Of a stretch of DNA of 64,000 bases, positions 26,138 through 35,468 are shown piece after piece (within the stretch, counting starts at the first letter, position 1; each line of letters opens with the position of its first letter). Both the position numbers and the translations under genes were made by a program. Source of the DNA: Aquincola tertiaricarbonis (GTDB taxonomy: Bacteria > Pseudomonadota > Gammaproteobacteria > Burkholderiales > Burkholderiaceae_C). Location of the stretch: positions 3,410,001-3,474,000 of the forward strand of contig NZ_CP097636.1 in NCBI RefSeq assembly GCF_023573145.1, in the 5' to 3' direction. The notes beneath the pieces are model-generated. The model made no database searches, had not been told where the DNA came from, and saw only the letters and a list, made by a program, of their open reading frames with translations.

Positions 26138-27145
26138 TCATTCGGCCGCGGCCCGTTGCAGCCGGTCGCGGACGCCGTCCCAGGCGGTGCCGGGCGGTGG
26201 TGTCTCGACCCAGATCAGCGACACGCCGGCATCGTCCAGCGCGCGCAGCGTGGCAAACAGTTCGTGCGCGGCCAGGGCCGGGTCGTCGGGCATCTGTCGG
26301 ACCAGCGCGGCACCAGGGCCGGGCCGGACGGTGCGGCAATATACCGCCAGCGTTTTGCCGGTCGGTGAGTGGGTGTTGCCGGCCGTCGCGGCATCGGCAA
26401 ACACCTTCAGCGCATCGCGCAGCGCGGCCGCGGGCATCAGCCGCACCTTGGCGCGCGGCGCGTAGTGGGAGGCCAGCGTGCCCGAGGCGCGCGGCGCGTC
26501 GGCATCGGGCGCGGCCAGCGGCTGGCCGGCGGCCTGCTCGATCTGCTCGCGCGTCAGCGCGCCGGGCCGCAGCAGCACCGGCCGCCCGCGTGAGCAATCG
26601 ACGATGGCGGATTCGATGCCCACGTCGCAGGCACCGCCGTCCAGCACCGTCAGCGTGTCGTCAAACTCCTGCTGCACGTGCGCCGCCGTGGTGGGGCTGA
26701 CGCGGCCGAAGCGGTTGGCGCTGGGCGCGGCCACGCCACGCACGCCGCGCTCGGCCGCCGCACGCAGCAGCGCCTGGGCCACCGGGTGCGACGGGCAACG
26801 CAGGCCGATGCTCGATTGGCCGCCCGCCGCCGCCTCGCCCAGGCCCGGCGCGCGCGGCACGATGAGCGTCAGCGGACCGGGCCAGAAGGCCGCGGCCAGG
26901 CGCTGCGCCAGCGCCGGCCACTCGCCGGCCCAGGCCGCCGCGGCGGCCGGCTCATGCACATGCACGATCAGCGGATGGCCAGTGGGCCGGCCCTTGGCGG
27001 CGAAGATCTGCGCGGTGGCGGCGTCGTCGTCGGCGCGGGCACCCAGGCCATACACCGTCTCGGTGGGAAAGGCCACCAGCTCGCCGGCGGCCAGCCGGTC
27101 GGCGGCGGCGGCGATGGCCGCCGGGTCCTGCGCGTCCAGTCGCAT
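26138..27145 (-). CDS. L-threonylcarbamoyladenylate synthase (Sua5 type)
   Basis: A 335-residue two-domain Sua5 enzyme making threonylcarbamoyl-AMP from threonine, bicarbonate and ATP for tRNA t6A. The YrdC domain (about 1-205) shows AAGELVAFPTETVYGLGARA, IFAAKGRPTGHPLIVHV and APSANRFGRVSPT; the KxR/SxN residues for ATP and threonine are present. The Sua5 C-terminal domain begins near ASGTLASHYAPRAKVRL and distinguishes it from short TsaC. It follows purK by 11 bases. Confidence 0.93.
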   Translation of the reverse strand: MRLDAQDPAAIAAAADRLAAGELVAFPTETVYGLGARADDDAATAQIFAAKGRPTGHPLIVHVHEPAAAAAWAGEWPALAQRLAAAFWPGPLTLIVPRAPGLGEAAAGGQSSIGLRCPSHPVAQALLRAAAERGVRGVAAPSANRFGRVSPTTAAHVQQEFDDTLTVLDGGACDVGIESAIVDCSRGRPVLLRPGALTREQIEQAAGQPLAAPDADAPRASGTLASHYAPRAKVRLMPAAALRDALKVFADAATAGNTHSPTGKTLAVYCRTVRPGPGAALVRQMPDDPALAAHELFATLRALDDAGVSLIWVETPPPGTAWDGVRDRLQRAAAE

Positions 27146-27156
27146 GGCGGGTCCGG

Positions 27157-28335
27157 TCAGAAGGCCGGCAGGCCCAGCACGTCGGCCGCCTGCAGCGCGG
27201 TGGCGCGGGCCTGCGCCGCACTGGCGGCGGTGACGGTGAGGTGGCCCATCTTGCGGCCGCGGCGCGGATCGGCCTTGCCATACAGGTGCAGGTGCACGCC
27301 GGGCAGTGCCAGCACGCCGGCCCAGGCCGGATCGCGCTCATGGCCCTGCGCGTCGAACCACAGGTCGCCCAGCAGGTTGAGCATCACCGAGGGCGAATGC
27401 AGCCGCGGCGACACCAGCGGCAGGCCGGCCATCGTGCGTACCTGCAGCTCGAACTGCGAAACATCGCAGGCGTCGATGCTGTAGTGGCCCGAGTTGTGGG
27501 GCCGCGGCGCCATCTCGTTGGCCACCAGCCGGCCATCGGCCAGCACGAAGAATTCCACGCACAGCACGCCCACGTACTGCAGCGAAGCGGCCACCGAGCG
27601 GGCGCAGTCCACCGCCTGGCGCTGCAGCGCCTCGGGCACGTCGGGCGCCGGCACCTGGGTGACGGCCAGGATGCCGTCGCGGTGCAGGTTCTGCTGCACC
27701 GGCAGTTCCACGCAGGCGCCATCGATGCCGCGGGCCAGCACCACGCTGATCTCGCGGTGCAGCGGCAACAGCTTTTCCAGCACGCAGGGCGCCTGCTTCA
27801 TCGCGGCCCAGGCAGCGGCCAGCTCGTCGCGGTTGCGCACGCGCGCCTGGCCCTTGCCGTCATAACCCAACCGCGCGGTCTTGAGGATGCCGGGCAGCAG
27901 CTCGTCGGCCACCGCGGCCAGCTGCTCGGCCGACTCGATGACCGCGTACGGCGCACAGGGCACGCCGCAGCTTTGGAAGTGGGCCTTTTCGGCAGCGCGG
28001 TCCTGGCACACGGCCACGGCGGCCGCGGCCGGCGCCACGAAGCGCTGCGCGGCCAACGTCTGGAGCGCCTGCGCCGGCACGTTCTCGAATTCGGTGGTGA
28101 TGGCCGTCGACAGGTCTGCCAGCTGCGCCAGGCCCTGCGCGTCGGTGTACGCGGCCAGCACCTGGTGCTGCGAGGCCTGGCCGGCGGGGCTGGCGGCATC
28201 GGCTTCCAGCACCGCGGTGGCATAGCCCATGGCCTGGGCGGCATGCACGAACATGCGGCCCAGCTGGCCGCCGCCCATCACGCCCAGCGTGGCACCGGGC
28301 AGCAGCGGCGCGGGCAAGGTGGCGGGCACCGTCAC
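27157..28335 (-). CDS. purK: 5-(carboxyamino)imidazole ribonucleotide synthase
   Basis: A 392-residue ATP-grasp enzyme that carboxylates AIR with bicarbonate and ATP to N5-CAIR. The N-terminus [20 protein letters not shown] is diagnostic, followed by [28 protein letters not shown] (ATP lid), and [19 protein letters not shown]. The C-terminal [16 protein letters not shown] is typical. The start overlaps the purE stop by four bases; PurE uses its product directly, so the overlap fits a coupled pathway step. Confidence 0.96.
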   Translation of the reverse strand: MTVPATLPAPLLPGATLGVMGGGQLGRMFVHAAQAMGYATAVLEADAASPAGQASQHQVLAAYTDAQGLAQLADLSTAITTEFENVPAQALQTLAAQRFVAPAAAAVAVCQDRAAEKAHFQSCGVPCAPYAVIESAEQLAAVADELLPGILKTARLGYDGKGQARVRNRDELAAAWAAMKQAPCVLEKLLPLHREISVVLARGIDGACVELPVQQNLHRDGILAVTQVPAPDVPEALQRQAVDCARSVAASLQYVGVLCVEFFVLADGRLVANEMAPRPHNSGHYSIDACDVSQFELQVRTMAGLPLVSPRLHSPSVMLNLLGDLWFDAQGHERDPAWAGVLALPGVHLHLYGKADPRRGRKMGHLTVTAASAAQARATALQAADVLGLPAF

Positions 28336-28829
28336 TTCAGCTCCTGCGTCATCGCGCGGGCGGCTTCGGTCTGGCGCGCGCGGAAGGCTTCGAGCTTGGC
28401 GCGCAGGGCTTCATCGTGGTTGGCCAGCATGGCCACCGCGAACAGCGCGGCATTGCCCGCACCGGCGGTGCCGATGGCGAAGGTGGCCACCGGAATGCCC
28501 TTGGGCATCTGCACGATGGAGTGCAGCGAATCGACGCCTTGCAGGTGGCGGCTGGCCACCGGCACACCGAGCACCGGCACCACCGTCTTGGCGGCCAGCA
28601 TGCCGGGCAGGTGCGCGGCGCCGCCGGCACCGGCGATGATGGCTTGCAGGCCCCGCGCCTGCGCGCTTTCGGCGTAGGCGAACATGTCGTCGGGCATGCG
28701 GTGGGCCGAGACGACCCGGGCTTCGTGGGGAACGCCGAACTCGGCGAGAATCGCGGCCGCGTGTTGCATGGTTTCCCAGTCGCTGCTGGAACCCATCACC
28801 ACACCGACCACGGGCGCTGCGCTGTTCAA
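28332..28829 (-). CDS. purE: 5-(carboxyamino)imidazole ribonucleotide mutase
   Basis: Class I PurE, converting N5-CAIR to [33 protein letters not shown] and [18 protein letters not shown] mark the active site. I chose the TTG at 28829 (165 residues, beginning [12 protein letters not shown]) because it fits family N-termini, has GGAG seven bases upstream and lies behind a -10-like TACAAT (28861-28866). The alternative ATG at 28877 adds 16 unconserved residues and would place the start only 17 bases from the divergent thioredoxin gene. Either start is possible. Confidence 0.93.
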   Translation of the reverse strand: MNSAAPVVGVVMGSSSDWETMQHAAAILAEFGVPHEARVVSAHRMPDDMFAYAESAQARGLQAIIAGAGGAAHLPGMLAAKTVVPVLGVPVASRHLQGVDSLHSIVQMPKGIPVATFAIGTAGAGNAALFAVAMLANHDEALRAKLEAFRARQTEAARAMTQELK

Positions 28830-28860
28830 GGGCCGCTCCGTGGATTGCAGGAAGCCTTGA

Positions 28861-28866
28861 ATTGTA
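28861..28866 (-). promoter_or_regulatory. candidate -10 box for purE
   Basis: TACAAT on the minus strand. A start site about seven bases later would give a leader of some 25 bases with GGAG before the TTG at 28829. The -35 region is not convincing. Confidence 0.35.
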
Positions 28867-28894
28867 GGCGTGCGCATTCACCTCTCTCGTTGCC

Positions 28895-29755
28895 ATGATC
28901 GACATCACGCTCCAGAACTTCGAGGCCGACCTCATCCAGGCGTCCATGCAACAGCCCGTGCTGCTGGACATCTGGGCCCCCTGGTGCGGCCCCTGCCGCA
29001 CGCTGGGCCCGCTGCTGGAAAAGCTGGAGACCGCGTACGCCGGCCGTTTCGTGCTGGCCAAGCTCAACAGCGATGACCAGCCCGAGATCGCCGGCCAGCT
29101 CAGCCAGGCCTTCGGCGTGCGCTCCATTCCGTTCTGCGTGATGTTCCACCAGGGCCAGCCGGTGGACGGCTTCGTCGGCGCCCTGCCCGAGGCGCAGATC
29201 CGCCAATTCCTGGACAAGCACGTGCCTTCCGAGGACGCGCTGGAAGCCGAGCACGAGACCGAAGAGGCCGAAGAACTGGTCGCCGAAGGCGACACCGATG
29301 CTGCGCTGGCCAAGCTGCAGCATGCGGTGGCCATCGACCCCGGCAACGACGCCGTGCGCTGCGACTACGTCAAGCTGCTGCTGGAAAGCGGCCTGGTGGC
29401 GCAGGCCCGCGCCGCACTGGAACCGGTGGCCAGCAAGGCCGTGCTGGATGCGCGCATCGCCGCGCTGGGCCACTGGCTGGCAGCCGCCGAGAAGGCGCCT
29501 CAGGCCCGCAGCGCGGACGCGCTGGCCGCCGCCATCCAGGCCAACAAGCGCGACTTCGAAGCCCGCTTCGAGCTGGCGCAGACGCATTTCGCGGCCGGCC
29601 GCTTCACGCAGGCGATGGACGAGCTGCTCGAGATCATCATGCGCGACAAGGCCTGGTCGGACGAGCTGGCGCGCAAGAACTACGTCGCCATCCTCGAGCT
29701 GATGACCAAGCCCGCGCCCAAGCCCGCCGCGGCCGAGGCCAAGGGCACGCTGTAA
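28895..29755 (+). CDS. thioredoxin/TPR protein (CnoX/YbbN-like), with a probable premature stop
   Basis: A 286-residue protein with an N-terminal thioredoxin domain (active site WAPWCGPC, Cys31 and Cys34) and, from about residue 120, TPR-like helices (EAEELVAEGDTDAALAKLQH, then RFELAQTHFAAGRFTQAMDE). This is the CnoX/YbbN chaperedoxin layout, in which the protein holds unfolding clients under oxidative stress and passes them to GroEL or DnaK; the CGPC pair suggests redox activity. The frame ends at TAA 29753-29755 after AEAKGTL, but coding-like sequence continues in the same frame to 29836. The gene is divergent from purE. Confidence 0.9.
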   Translation: MIDITLQNFEADLIQASMQQPVLLDIWAPWCGPCRTLGPLLEKLETAYAGRFVLAKLNSDDQPEIAGQLSQAFGVRSIPFCVMFHQGQPVDGFVGALPEAQIRQFLDKHVPSEDALEAEHETEEAEELVAEGDTDAALAKLQHAVAIDPGNDAVRCDYVKLLLESGLVAQARAALEPVASKAVLDARIAALGHWLAAAEKAPQARSADALAAAIQANKRDFEARFELAQTHFAAGRFTQAMDELLEIIMRDKAWSDELARKNYVAILELMTKPAPKPAAAEAKGTL

Positions 29756-29836
29756 CTCACCGGCAAGGTGGCCGCCGCGCCGGCCGACCCGGTGGTGGAC
29801 CAGTACCGGCGCAAGCTGAGCATGGCGCTGTTCTGA
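29756..29836 (+). pseudogene. in-frame tail of the CnoX/YbbN-like gene after a premature TAA
   Basis: Reading on past the TAA in the same frame gives 26 codons, LTGKVAAAPADPVVDQYRRK then LSMALF, followed by TGA (29834-29836). All 26 codons end in G or C, as in the genes around it. One base change in the TAA would restore a 313-residue protein. I believe homologues end in a similar DPVV..YRR.LS tail, from memory. A sequencing error, real truncation or readthrough cannot be told apart here. Confidence 0.7.
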
Positions 29837-29848
29837 ACTGAAGCCGCG

Positions 29849-30961
29849 CTAGGCGCTGGCCGGAGCTATTTCCGCCAGCGCTTCGTCCAGCAGCGCCACC
29901 AGGCGCTCCTGCTCGCTGCGGTGGGCCTGCAGATCGCTGCGGGCACGCTCGCGCAACAGCGCGGCCTCGCGTGCCTGACCCAGCTTCTCCTTCACCTGCG
30001 CCAGGCGGGCCTGCGCCAGCGCGCGGTCGTCCAGGTCGCAGGGCTGGCGCAGGCTGGCTTCGGCAGCCTCGGCATCGGCCAGCGCCGGCTTGGGCTCACC
30101 CAGTTGCAGCCGGCACCAGGCGCGGTCGGCCAGGAAGCAGGGCTTCATGCGTTCCAGGCCATCGGCCATGGCCGTGTCGAAGTGCAGCTCGAACAGCGCC
30201 AGCGCCTCGGCCCAGCGCTGGTCATGCGTGAGCAGCTGGGCCTGCATCATCGGCACCAGCGACACCAGCGCCGCGGTGCCGATGCCGGCGTCGAAGCGGG
30301 TGATGGATTCGCTGCTCAGCAGCGCCTGCCGCGTGGCCTCGGGAGAGGCCTCGCCGAACATCGCCGCCAGCCGGGCCTGCGTGCCGCGCAGCGAGGCCTG
30401 GTTGTGCATCAGCGCCGACAGGTGCGCCTCGTCACCATCGGCCGTGGCGTGGAAGCGCGAGCGGGCGTACCAAGGCAAGGCCCGGTTCTCGTCGCCCGCG
30501 AAGTGGTAGGCATAGGCCACCACCAGACAGGCGCGTGAACGGGCCGAGTGGTGGTCGGGCTGGGCGCCCTGCAGCGCCTCGCGCACGTGCTGCACCATGC
30601 GGGCCATGTCGTGGCTGGCCATGTCCATGTGGGCCAGCCAGGCGGCGCTCAAGGCCCGCAACGGCGCCAGGTGCGCCGCGCCCGACAGCGCATGCGCCCG
30701 CATCACGCGGTCGCGGGCCGAGCCGCCCAGGCGCGTGTAGTAGTCGTGCAGGCCTTCGGCCAGGCTGAGCCAGGCGCTCACCGCGGCATGTGGCCGCCAC
30801 GCGAACTGGGTGTGCAGCGCATCCACCAGCAGCCGGGCCTGCGCCATCTGGCCCTGGCGGGCGAGAAAGCAGGCGCGCTCCGCCTTCAGGCAGGCCACCT
30901 CCACCGGGTTGCGCGCCTTCGCGATGGCGGCGTCCAGGCGGGTCAGCAGTCGGGAGCGCAT
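29849..30961 (-). CDS. hypothetical alpha-helical repeat protein
   Basis: A 370-residue protein I do not recognise. It has no signal peptide or membrane segment and appears almost wholly helical, with repeated blocks of about 35-40 residues rich in Ala, Leu and Arg that resemble TPR/solenoid repeats (ACLKAERACFLARQGQMAQA, DRAWCRLQLGEPKPALADAE). The C-terminus is charged and possibly coiled coil (ALLRERARSDLQAHRSEQER). The ATG at 30961 is chosen; a GTG three codons earlier is possible and the frame back to 31093 runs inside purC. It starts 19 bases after purC and is probably co-transcribed, but nothing links it to purine synthesis directly. Confidence 0.72.
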   Translation of the reverse strand: MRSRLLTRLDAAIAKARNPVEVACLKAERACFLARQGQMAQARLLVDALHTQFAWRPHAAVSAWLSLAEGLHDYYTRLGGSARDRVMRAHALSGAAHLAPLRALSAAWLAHMDMASHDMARMVQHVREALQGAQPDHHSARSRACLVVAYAYHFAGDENRALPWYARSRFHATADGDEAHLSALMHNQASLRGTQARLAAMFGEASPEATRQALLSSESITRFDAGIGTAALVSLVPMMQAQLLTHDQRWAEALALFELHFDTAMADGLERMKPCFLADRAWCRLQLGEPKPALADAEAAEASLRQPCDLDDRALAQARLAQVKEKLGQAREAALLRERARSDLQAHRSEQERLVALLDEALAEIAPASA

Positions 30962-30980
30962 GATGGCCACGCGCCTGCCC

Positions 30981-31883
30981 TCAGCCCGCTTCGACGAGAC
31001 GCCGCAAGGCTTCCTGGTACTTGTCGGCGGTCTTGGCCACCACGTCGGCCGGCAGCGCGGGCGCCGGCGCGGTCTTGCCCCAGGGGCGGCCATCGACCTG
31101 GGCCTGCTCCAGCCAGTCGCGCACGAACTGCTTGTCGTAGCTGGGCGGGTTGACGCCTTCGACGTAGCTCTCCACCGGCCAGTAGCGCGAGGAGTCGGGC
31201 GTCAGCACCTCGTCCATCAGCGTCAGCGTGCCGTCTTCGTCCAGGCCGAACTCGAACTTGGTGTCGGCGATGATGATGCCCTTGGTCAGGGCGTAGGCCG
31301 CCGCCTCGGTGTACAGGCTGATGGCGATGCGGCGCACCGCCTCGGCGCGGTCGCGGCCCACCACCTCGACCATCTTCTCGAAAGAGATGTTCTCGTCGTG
31401 GTCGCCCATCTCGGCCTTGGTGGCCGGGGTGAAGATGGGCTCGGGCAGGCGGCTGGCGTTCTTCAGGCCGGCGGGCAGCTTGACGCCGCAGACTTCGCCG
31501 GTCTTCTGGTATTCGGCCCAGCCGCTGCCGGCCAGATAGCCGCGCACCACGGCTTCGATGGGCAGCGGCTTCAGGCGCTTGACCAGCATCGAGCGGCCCT
31601 TGACCTGCGCCACCTCGGCGGGCGCCACCACGCTTTCCGGCGCTTCGCCGGTCAGGTGGTTGGGCACGATGTCCTTGAGCCGGTCGAACCAGAACAGCGC
31701 CATGCGCGTGAGCAGTTCGCCCTTGCCCGGGATCGGCTCGCCCATGATGACGTCGAAGGCCGAGAGGCGGTCGCTGGCCACCATCAGCAGCCGGTCGTCG
31801 CCCACCGCGTAGTTGTCGCGGACCTTGCCCCGGGCAAGCAGGGGCAGCGAGGTGATCGACGACGTGTGCAGGGCGGCTGTCAT
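30981..31883 (-). CDS. purC: phosphoribosylaminoimidazole-succinocarboxamide synthase
   Basis: A 300-residue SAICAR synthetase joining CAIR and aspartate with ATP. The family signature is [20 protein letters not shown] followed by [20 protein letters not shown]; further blocks are [32 protein letters not shown] and [14 protein letters not shown]. Length is that of the longer, yeast-like bacterial form. It lies between fba and the hypothetical helical gene, and its candidate promoter overlaps the fba stop codon region. Confidence 0.96.
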   Translation of the reverse strand: MTAALHTSSITSLPLLARGKVRDNYAVGDDRLLMVASDRLSAFDVIMGEPIPGKGELLTRMALFWFDRLKDIVPNHLTGEAPESVVAPAEVAQVKGRSMLVKRLKPLPIEAVVRGYLAGSGWAEYQKTGEVCGVKLPAGLKNASRLPEPIFTPATKAEMGDHDENISFEKMVEVVGRDRAEAVRRIAISLYTEAAAYALTKGIIIADTKFEFGLDEDGTLTLMDEVLTPDSSRYWPVESYVEGVNPPSYDKQFVRDWLEQAQVDGRPWGKTAPAPALPADVVAKTADKYQEALRRLVEAG

Positions 31884-31926
31884 GGCTCGGCGGGCCCGGT
31901 ACGGGCCGGTGTGAGAAAAGCCCGCG

Positions 31927-31953
31927 ATTCTATCGGCGGGCCTGCCCCATCAG
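31927..31953 (-). promoter_or_regulatory. candidate promoter for purC
   Basis: Minus strand CTGATG (31953-31948), 15 bases, TAGAAT (31932-31927), then CGCGG. The -35 part overlaps the fba stop codon. The same CTGATGG and TAGAATCGCGG words stand before pgk. Confidence 0.4.
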
Positions 31954-33014
31954 ACGACGGTTTGCGCCAGCTTGCCGGCCGCGTAGGCGGCGGCCATGTC
32001 GGTCAGCGACTGGCCCTTGATCTTGCCGGCCTGGCCTTCGCAGCCGAACTCGAGGTAGCGCTGCTTGCAGATCTGCTTGGCGGCTTCACGCGCGGGCTTG
32101 AGCCATTCGCGGGCGTCGAACTTGTCCGGGTTCTCGGCCATGAACTTGCGCACCGCACCGGTCATCGCCAGGCGGATGTCGGTGTCGATGTTGATCTTGC
32201 GCACGCCGAACTTGATGGCTTCCTGGATTTCCTCGACGGGCACGCCGTAGGTTTCCTTCATCTTGCCGCCGTACTGGTTGATGATGGCCAGCAGGTCTTC
32301 CGGCACCGACGAGGAGCCGTGCATCACCAGGTGGGTGTTGGGGATGCGGGCGTGGATTTCCTTGACGCGGCTGATGGCCAGGATGTCGCCGGTGGGCTTG
32401 CGCGAGAACTTGTAGGCGCCGTGGCTGGTGCCGATGGCGATCGCCAGCGCGTCCAGCTGGGTGGCCTTGACGAAGACGGCGGCTTCTTCGGGGTCGGTCA
32501 GCATCTGGCTGTGGTCCAGCTTGCCTTCGGCGCCGATGCCGTCTTCCTCGCCGGCTTCGCCGGTTTCGAGGTTGCCCAGGCAGCCCAGCTCACCTTCGAC
32601 GGTGACGCCCACCTTGTGCGCCATGTCGACCACACGGCGGGTGACATCGACGTTGTAGTCGAACGAAGCCGGGGTCTTGCCGTCTTCCATCAGCGAGCCG
32701 TCCATCATCACCGAGCCGAAGCCCAGCTGGATGGCGCCTTCGCAGACCTTGGGGCTGGTGCCGTGGTCCTGGTGCATGACCAGCGGGATGTGCGGGTACA
32801 TCTCGGCCGCGGCCTGGATCAGGTGCTTGATGAAGGGCTCGCCGGCGTACTTGCGGGCACCGGCGCTGGCCTGCAGGATGACCGGCGCGCCGACTTCGTC
32901 CGCCGCCGACATCACGGCCTGGACCTGCTCGAGGTTGTTGACGTTGAACGCCGGGATTCCGTAGCCGTTTTCGGCCGCGTGGTCCAACAGCTGGCGCATC
33001 GAAACGAGAGGCAT
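31950..33014 (-). CDS. fba: class II fructose-1,6-bisphosphate aldolase
   Basis: A 354-residue zinc-dependent aldolase interconverting fructose 1,6-bisphosphate with DHAP and glyceraldehyde 3-phosphate. Metal and substrate residues appear in [39 protein letters not shown] (characteristic insertion), [12 protein letters not shown] and [12 protein letters not shown], with [12 protein letters not shown] near the C-terminus. This is the longer form common in proteobacterial Calvin-cycle or glycolytic enzymes. AGGAAG lies just upstream of the ATG at 33014. A weak -10-like TAAAAT is at 33096-33091. Confidence 0.96.
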   Translation of the reverse strand: MPLVSMRQLLDHAAENGYGIPAFNVNNLEQVQAVMSAADEVGAPVILQASAGARKYAGEPFIKHLIQAAAEMYPHIPLVMHQDHGTSPKVCEGAIQLGFGSVMMDGSLMEDGKTPASFDYNVDVTRRVVDMAHKVGVTVEGELGCLGNLETGEAGEEDGIGAEGKLDHSQMLTDPEEAAVFVKATQLDALAIAIGTSHGAYKFSRKPTGDILAISRVKEIHARIPNTHLVMHGSSSVPEDLLAIINQYGGKMKETYGVPVEEIQEAIKFGVRKINIDTDIRLAMTGAVRKFMAENPDKFDAREWLKPAREAAKQICKQRYLEFGCEGQAGKIKGQSLTDMAAAYAAGKLAQTVV

Positions 33015-33237
33015 GGCAACTTCCTGGGAAGAGTGGGTGATGCTGTGGGAGGACGCGGGGCCGGGTGGGCGCAGCGCTCCGATGTGAAGGATTTTACGGT
33101 CCGAAGGCGGGGATGTACCTCCGTCGTAACCGGGGGTGCGCAAGCAATTGCTGCAGTGCGGGATCGGCGCTTGCCAACGAAGCGGCTCCTACCACCCCGA
33201 GGGGTTACAGACCCCGCCCACGCTGAAGGACCGACTG

Positions 33238-34005
33238 ATGCCGCCGATGCGACTTGCCCTTGCCGCCGCCTGCCTGACCACCACGCTGGCGCCGCTCAGC
33301 GCCCTTGCGCAGGTGACCGTCAAGAACGACGGCCAGTGGCGCGCCCTGTTCACCGCGGGCGCCAGTCTCTCGTCCGGCAACAGCGACGCCACCAGCATCA
33401 ACCTCAGCGGCGAGGCCGTCAAGGCCACGACCCAGGACAAGCTGACGCTCAATGCGAAGGCGCTGTACGTGAAGAACGACGGCGCCGAATCGGACAACCG
33501 CCTGTCGGCCGGCACGCACTACCAGCGCGACCTGAACACCCGCTGGTTCGGCTTCGGCCAGTTCGATGCGCTGCGTGACGAGCCAGCCAACCTGTCGTCG
33601 CGCGCATCCATCGGCGCTGGCGCCGGCTACCACGTGATCCGGCGCGACGACCTCACCTTCGATATCTCGACCGGCCTGGGCTACTCGCGCGAGCGCTACG
33701 TGGAGCCTGAAGTGGTGGACGGCAGCGAGCGGGATTCGTACAGCAACACCGAGCTGATCCTGGCCGAAGAGTCGAGCCACCGCTTCACCGATACCACCAC
33801 CTTCCGCCAGAAGCTGACGCTGCTGCCCAACCTGCGCAACAACGACCAATACCGCGCGGTGTTCGACGCCAGCCTGTCGGTGGCGATGACCAGCCGCCTG
33901 GCCCTGACGGCCAGCGTCTCGCACCGCTACGACAGCGACCCGGGCCCCGGGCTGAAGAAGGGCGACACGCTGTTCATCACCGGCGTGTCGTTCCGCCTCG
34001 ACTAA
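33238..34005 (+). CDS. DUF481 outer-membrane beta-barrel protein
   Basis: A 255-residue exported protein with signal peptide (LALAAACLTTTLAPLSALAQ) and a DUF481-type body: LFTAGASLSSGNSDATSINL at the start, alternating hydrophobic strands, DISTGLGYSRERY, and a C-terminus ending VSFRLD with a terminal aromatic-containing strand. DUF481 proteins (E. coli YdiY type) are predicted salt-inducible outer-membrane barrels of unknown role. GAAGGA seven bases upstream supports the ATG at 33238; an ATG nine bases later is the alternative. Its stop shares CTAA with the pyk stop. Confidence 0.85.
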   Translation: MPPMRLALAAACLTTTLAPLSALAQVTVKNDGQWRALFTAGASLSSGNSDATSINLSGEAVKATTQDKLTLNAKALYVKNDGAESDNRLSAGTHYQRDLNTRWFGFGQFDALRDEPANLSSRASIGAGAGYHVIRRDDLTFDISTGLGYSRERYVEPEVVDGSERDSYSNTELILAEESSHRFTDTTTFRQKLTLLPNLRNNDQYRAVFDASLSVAMTSRLALTASVSHRYDSDPGPGLKKGDTLFITGVSFRLD

Positions 34006-35432
34006 CCCACTCTGCAAACTTTCAGCATGTTGGTGCCGCCGGGATAACCCATCGGCTCGCCGCAGGTGATGGCGTAGGTGTCGCCCGGCATCAGCACGCC
34101 ACGCTCGATGAGCAGGGCCTCGGCCTTTTCCAGCGCCGCATCGCGGTCGGTGAAGGTGGGCATGATCATCGGCTGCACGTTGCGGTACAGCGCCATGCGG
34201 CGCTCGCTGGTGGCCTGGCTGGTCAGGCCGTAGATCGGCGTGTGGATGCGGTGACGGCTCATCCACAGCGCGGTCGAGCCGCTTTCGGTCAGCGCCAGGA
34301 TCGCCTTGCAGCCCAGGTGGTGCGCGGTGAACAGCGCGCCCATCGCGATCGACTGGTCGATGCGGCCGAAGCGCTTGTTGCTGAAGTCGGCGTCCAGCCG
34401 CACGTCCTCGGCACGTTCGGCCTCGAAGGCGATGGCGGCCATCTGCTCGATGGTTTCCACCGGGTAGCGACCGGCGGCCGTCTCGGCGCTGAGCATCACC
34501 GCGTCGGTGCCGTCCAGCACCGCGTTGGCCACGTCGCTCACCTCGGCGCGGGTGGGCACCGGGTTGACGATCATGCTCTCCATCATCTGCGTGGCGGTGA
34601 TGGCCACCTTGTCCATCTCGCGGGCCATCTTGATCATGCGCTTTTGCAGCGCCGGCACCGCCGCGTTGCCCACTTCCACCGCCAGGTCGCCACGCGCCAC
34701 CATGATGCCGTCGCTGGCCTTGAGGATCTGCTCCAGCACCGGGATGGCTTCGCTGCGCTCGATCTTGGCGATCATCGCGGGCTTGTGGCGCCACGGCTCG
34801 CCGGCCATGTTGGCCAGCTGGCGCGCCATTTCCATGTCGGTGGCGTTCTTGGGGAAGCTCACCGCCACGTACTCGCACTGGAAGCTCATCGCCGTCTTGA
34901 TGTCTTCCATGTCCTTGCCGGTCAGCGCCGGCGCGGTCAGGCCACCGCCCTGCTTGTTGATGCCCTTGTTGTTGGACAGCTCGCCGCCGATGCGCACGAT
35001 GGTGTGCACCTGGTCGCCGTGCACGCCCTCCACGTCCAGCACCAGCAGGCCGTCGTTGAGCAGCAGCACGTCGCCGGGCTTCACGTCGCGCGGCAGTTCC
35101 TTGTAGTCCAGGCCCACGCGCTCGTTGGTGCCCAGCTCGGTGGTGCCGCCGTCCAGCACGAAGCGCTGGCCGGGCACCAGCTCGGTCTTGCCGCCTTCGA
35201 ACTTGCCGACGCGGATCTTCGGGCCCTGCAGGTCGGCCATCACGGCCACGGCCTTGCCGACGCGCCGCGCCACCTCACGCACCATCGCGGCCCGGTCGAT
35301 GTGGTCCTGCGCCTTGCCGTGCGAGAAGTTCAGCCGCACCACGTCCACGCCGGCGCGGATCATCCGCTCCAGCACTTCGGGTGAGGAAGAGGCAGGGCCC
35401 AGCGTGGCAACGATCTTGGTTTGACGGTTCAT
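34002..35432 (-). CDS. pyk: pyruvate kinase
   Basis: A 476-residue enzyme transferring phosphate from PEP to ADP. Blocks seen are RQTKIVATLGPASSSPEVLE, VDVVRLNFSHGKAQDHI, the substrate-binding MIAKIERSEAIPVLEQIL (catalytic Lys), GIMVARGDLAVEVG and ATQMMESMIVNPVPTRAEV. The N-terminal barrel, B domain and C-terminal allosteric domain are all present. It starts 36 bases after maeB ends, so the two may be co-transcribed with maeB first. Confidence 0.97.
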   Translation of the reverse strand: MNRQTKIVATLGPASSSPEVLERMIRAGVDVVRLNFSHGKAQDHIDRAAMVREVARRVGKAVAVMADLQGPKIRVGKFEGGKTELVPGQRFVLDGGTTELGTNERVGLDYKELPRDVKPGDVLLLNDGLLVLDVEGVHGDQVHTIVRIGGELSNNKGINKQGGGLTAPALTGKDMEDIKTAMSFQCEYVAVSFPKNATDMEMARQLANMAGEPWRHKPAMIAKIERSEAIPVLEQILKASDGIMVARGDLAVEVGNAAVPALQKRMIKMAREMDKVAITATQMMESMIVNPVPTRAEVSDVANAVLDGTDAVMLSAETAAGRYPVETIEQMAAIAFEAERAEDVRLDADFSNKRFGRIDQSIAMGALFTAHHLGCKAILALTESGSTALWMSRHRIHTPIYGLTSQATSERRMALYRNVQPMIMPTFTDRDAALEKAEALLIERGVLMPGDTYAITCGEPMGYPGGTNMLKVCRVG

Positions 35433-35468
35433 GTGAGGTGGATCGGGGTCGGTTGGGTCTAGGTCGGC

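Noticed and set aside
30810..33578. Open frame of 922 codons on the plus strand
   Set aside because: It runs antisense to purC and fba and into the DUF481 gene in another frame; no coherent protein.
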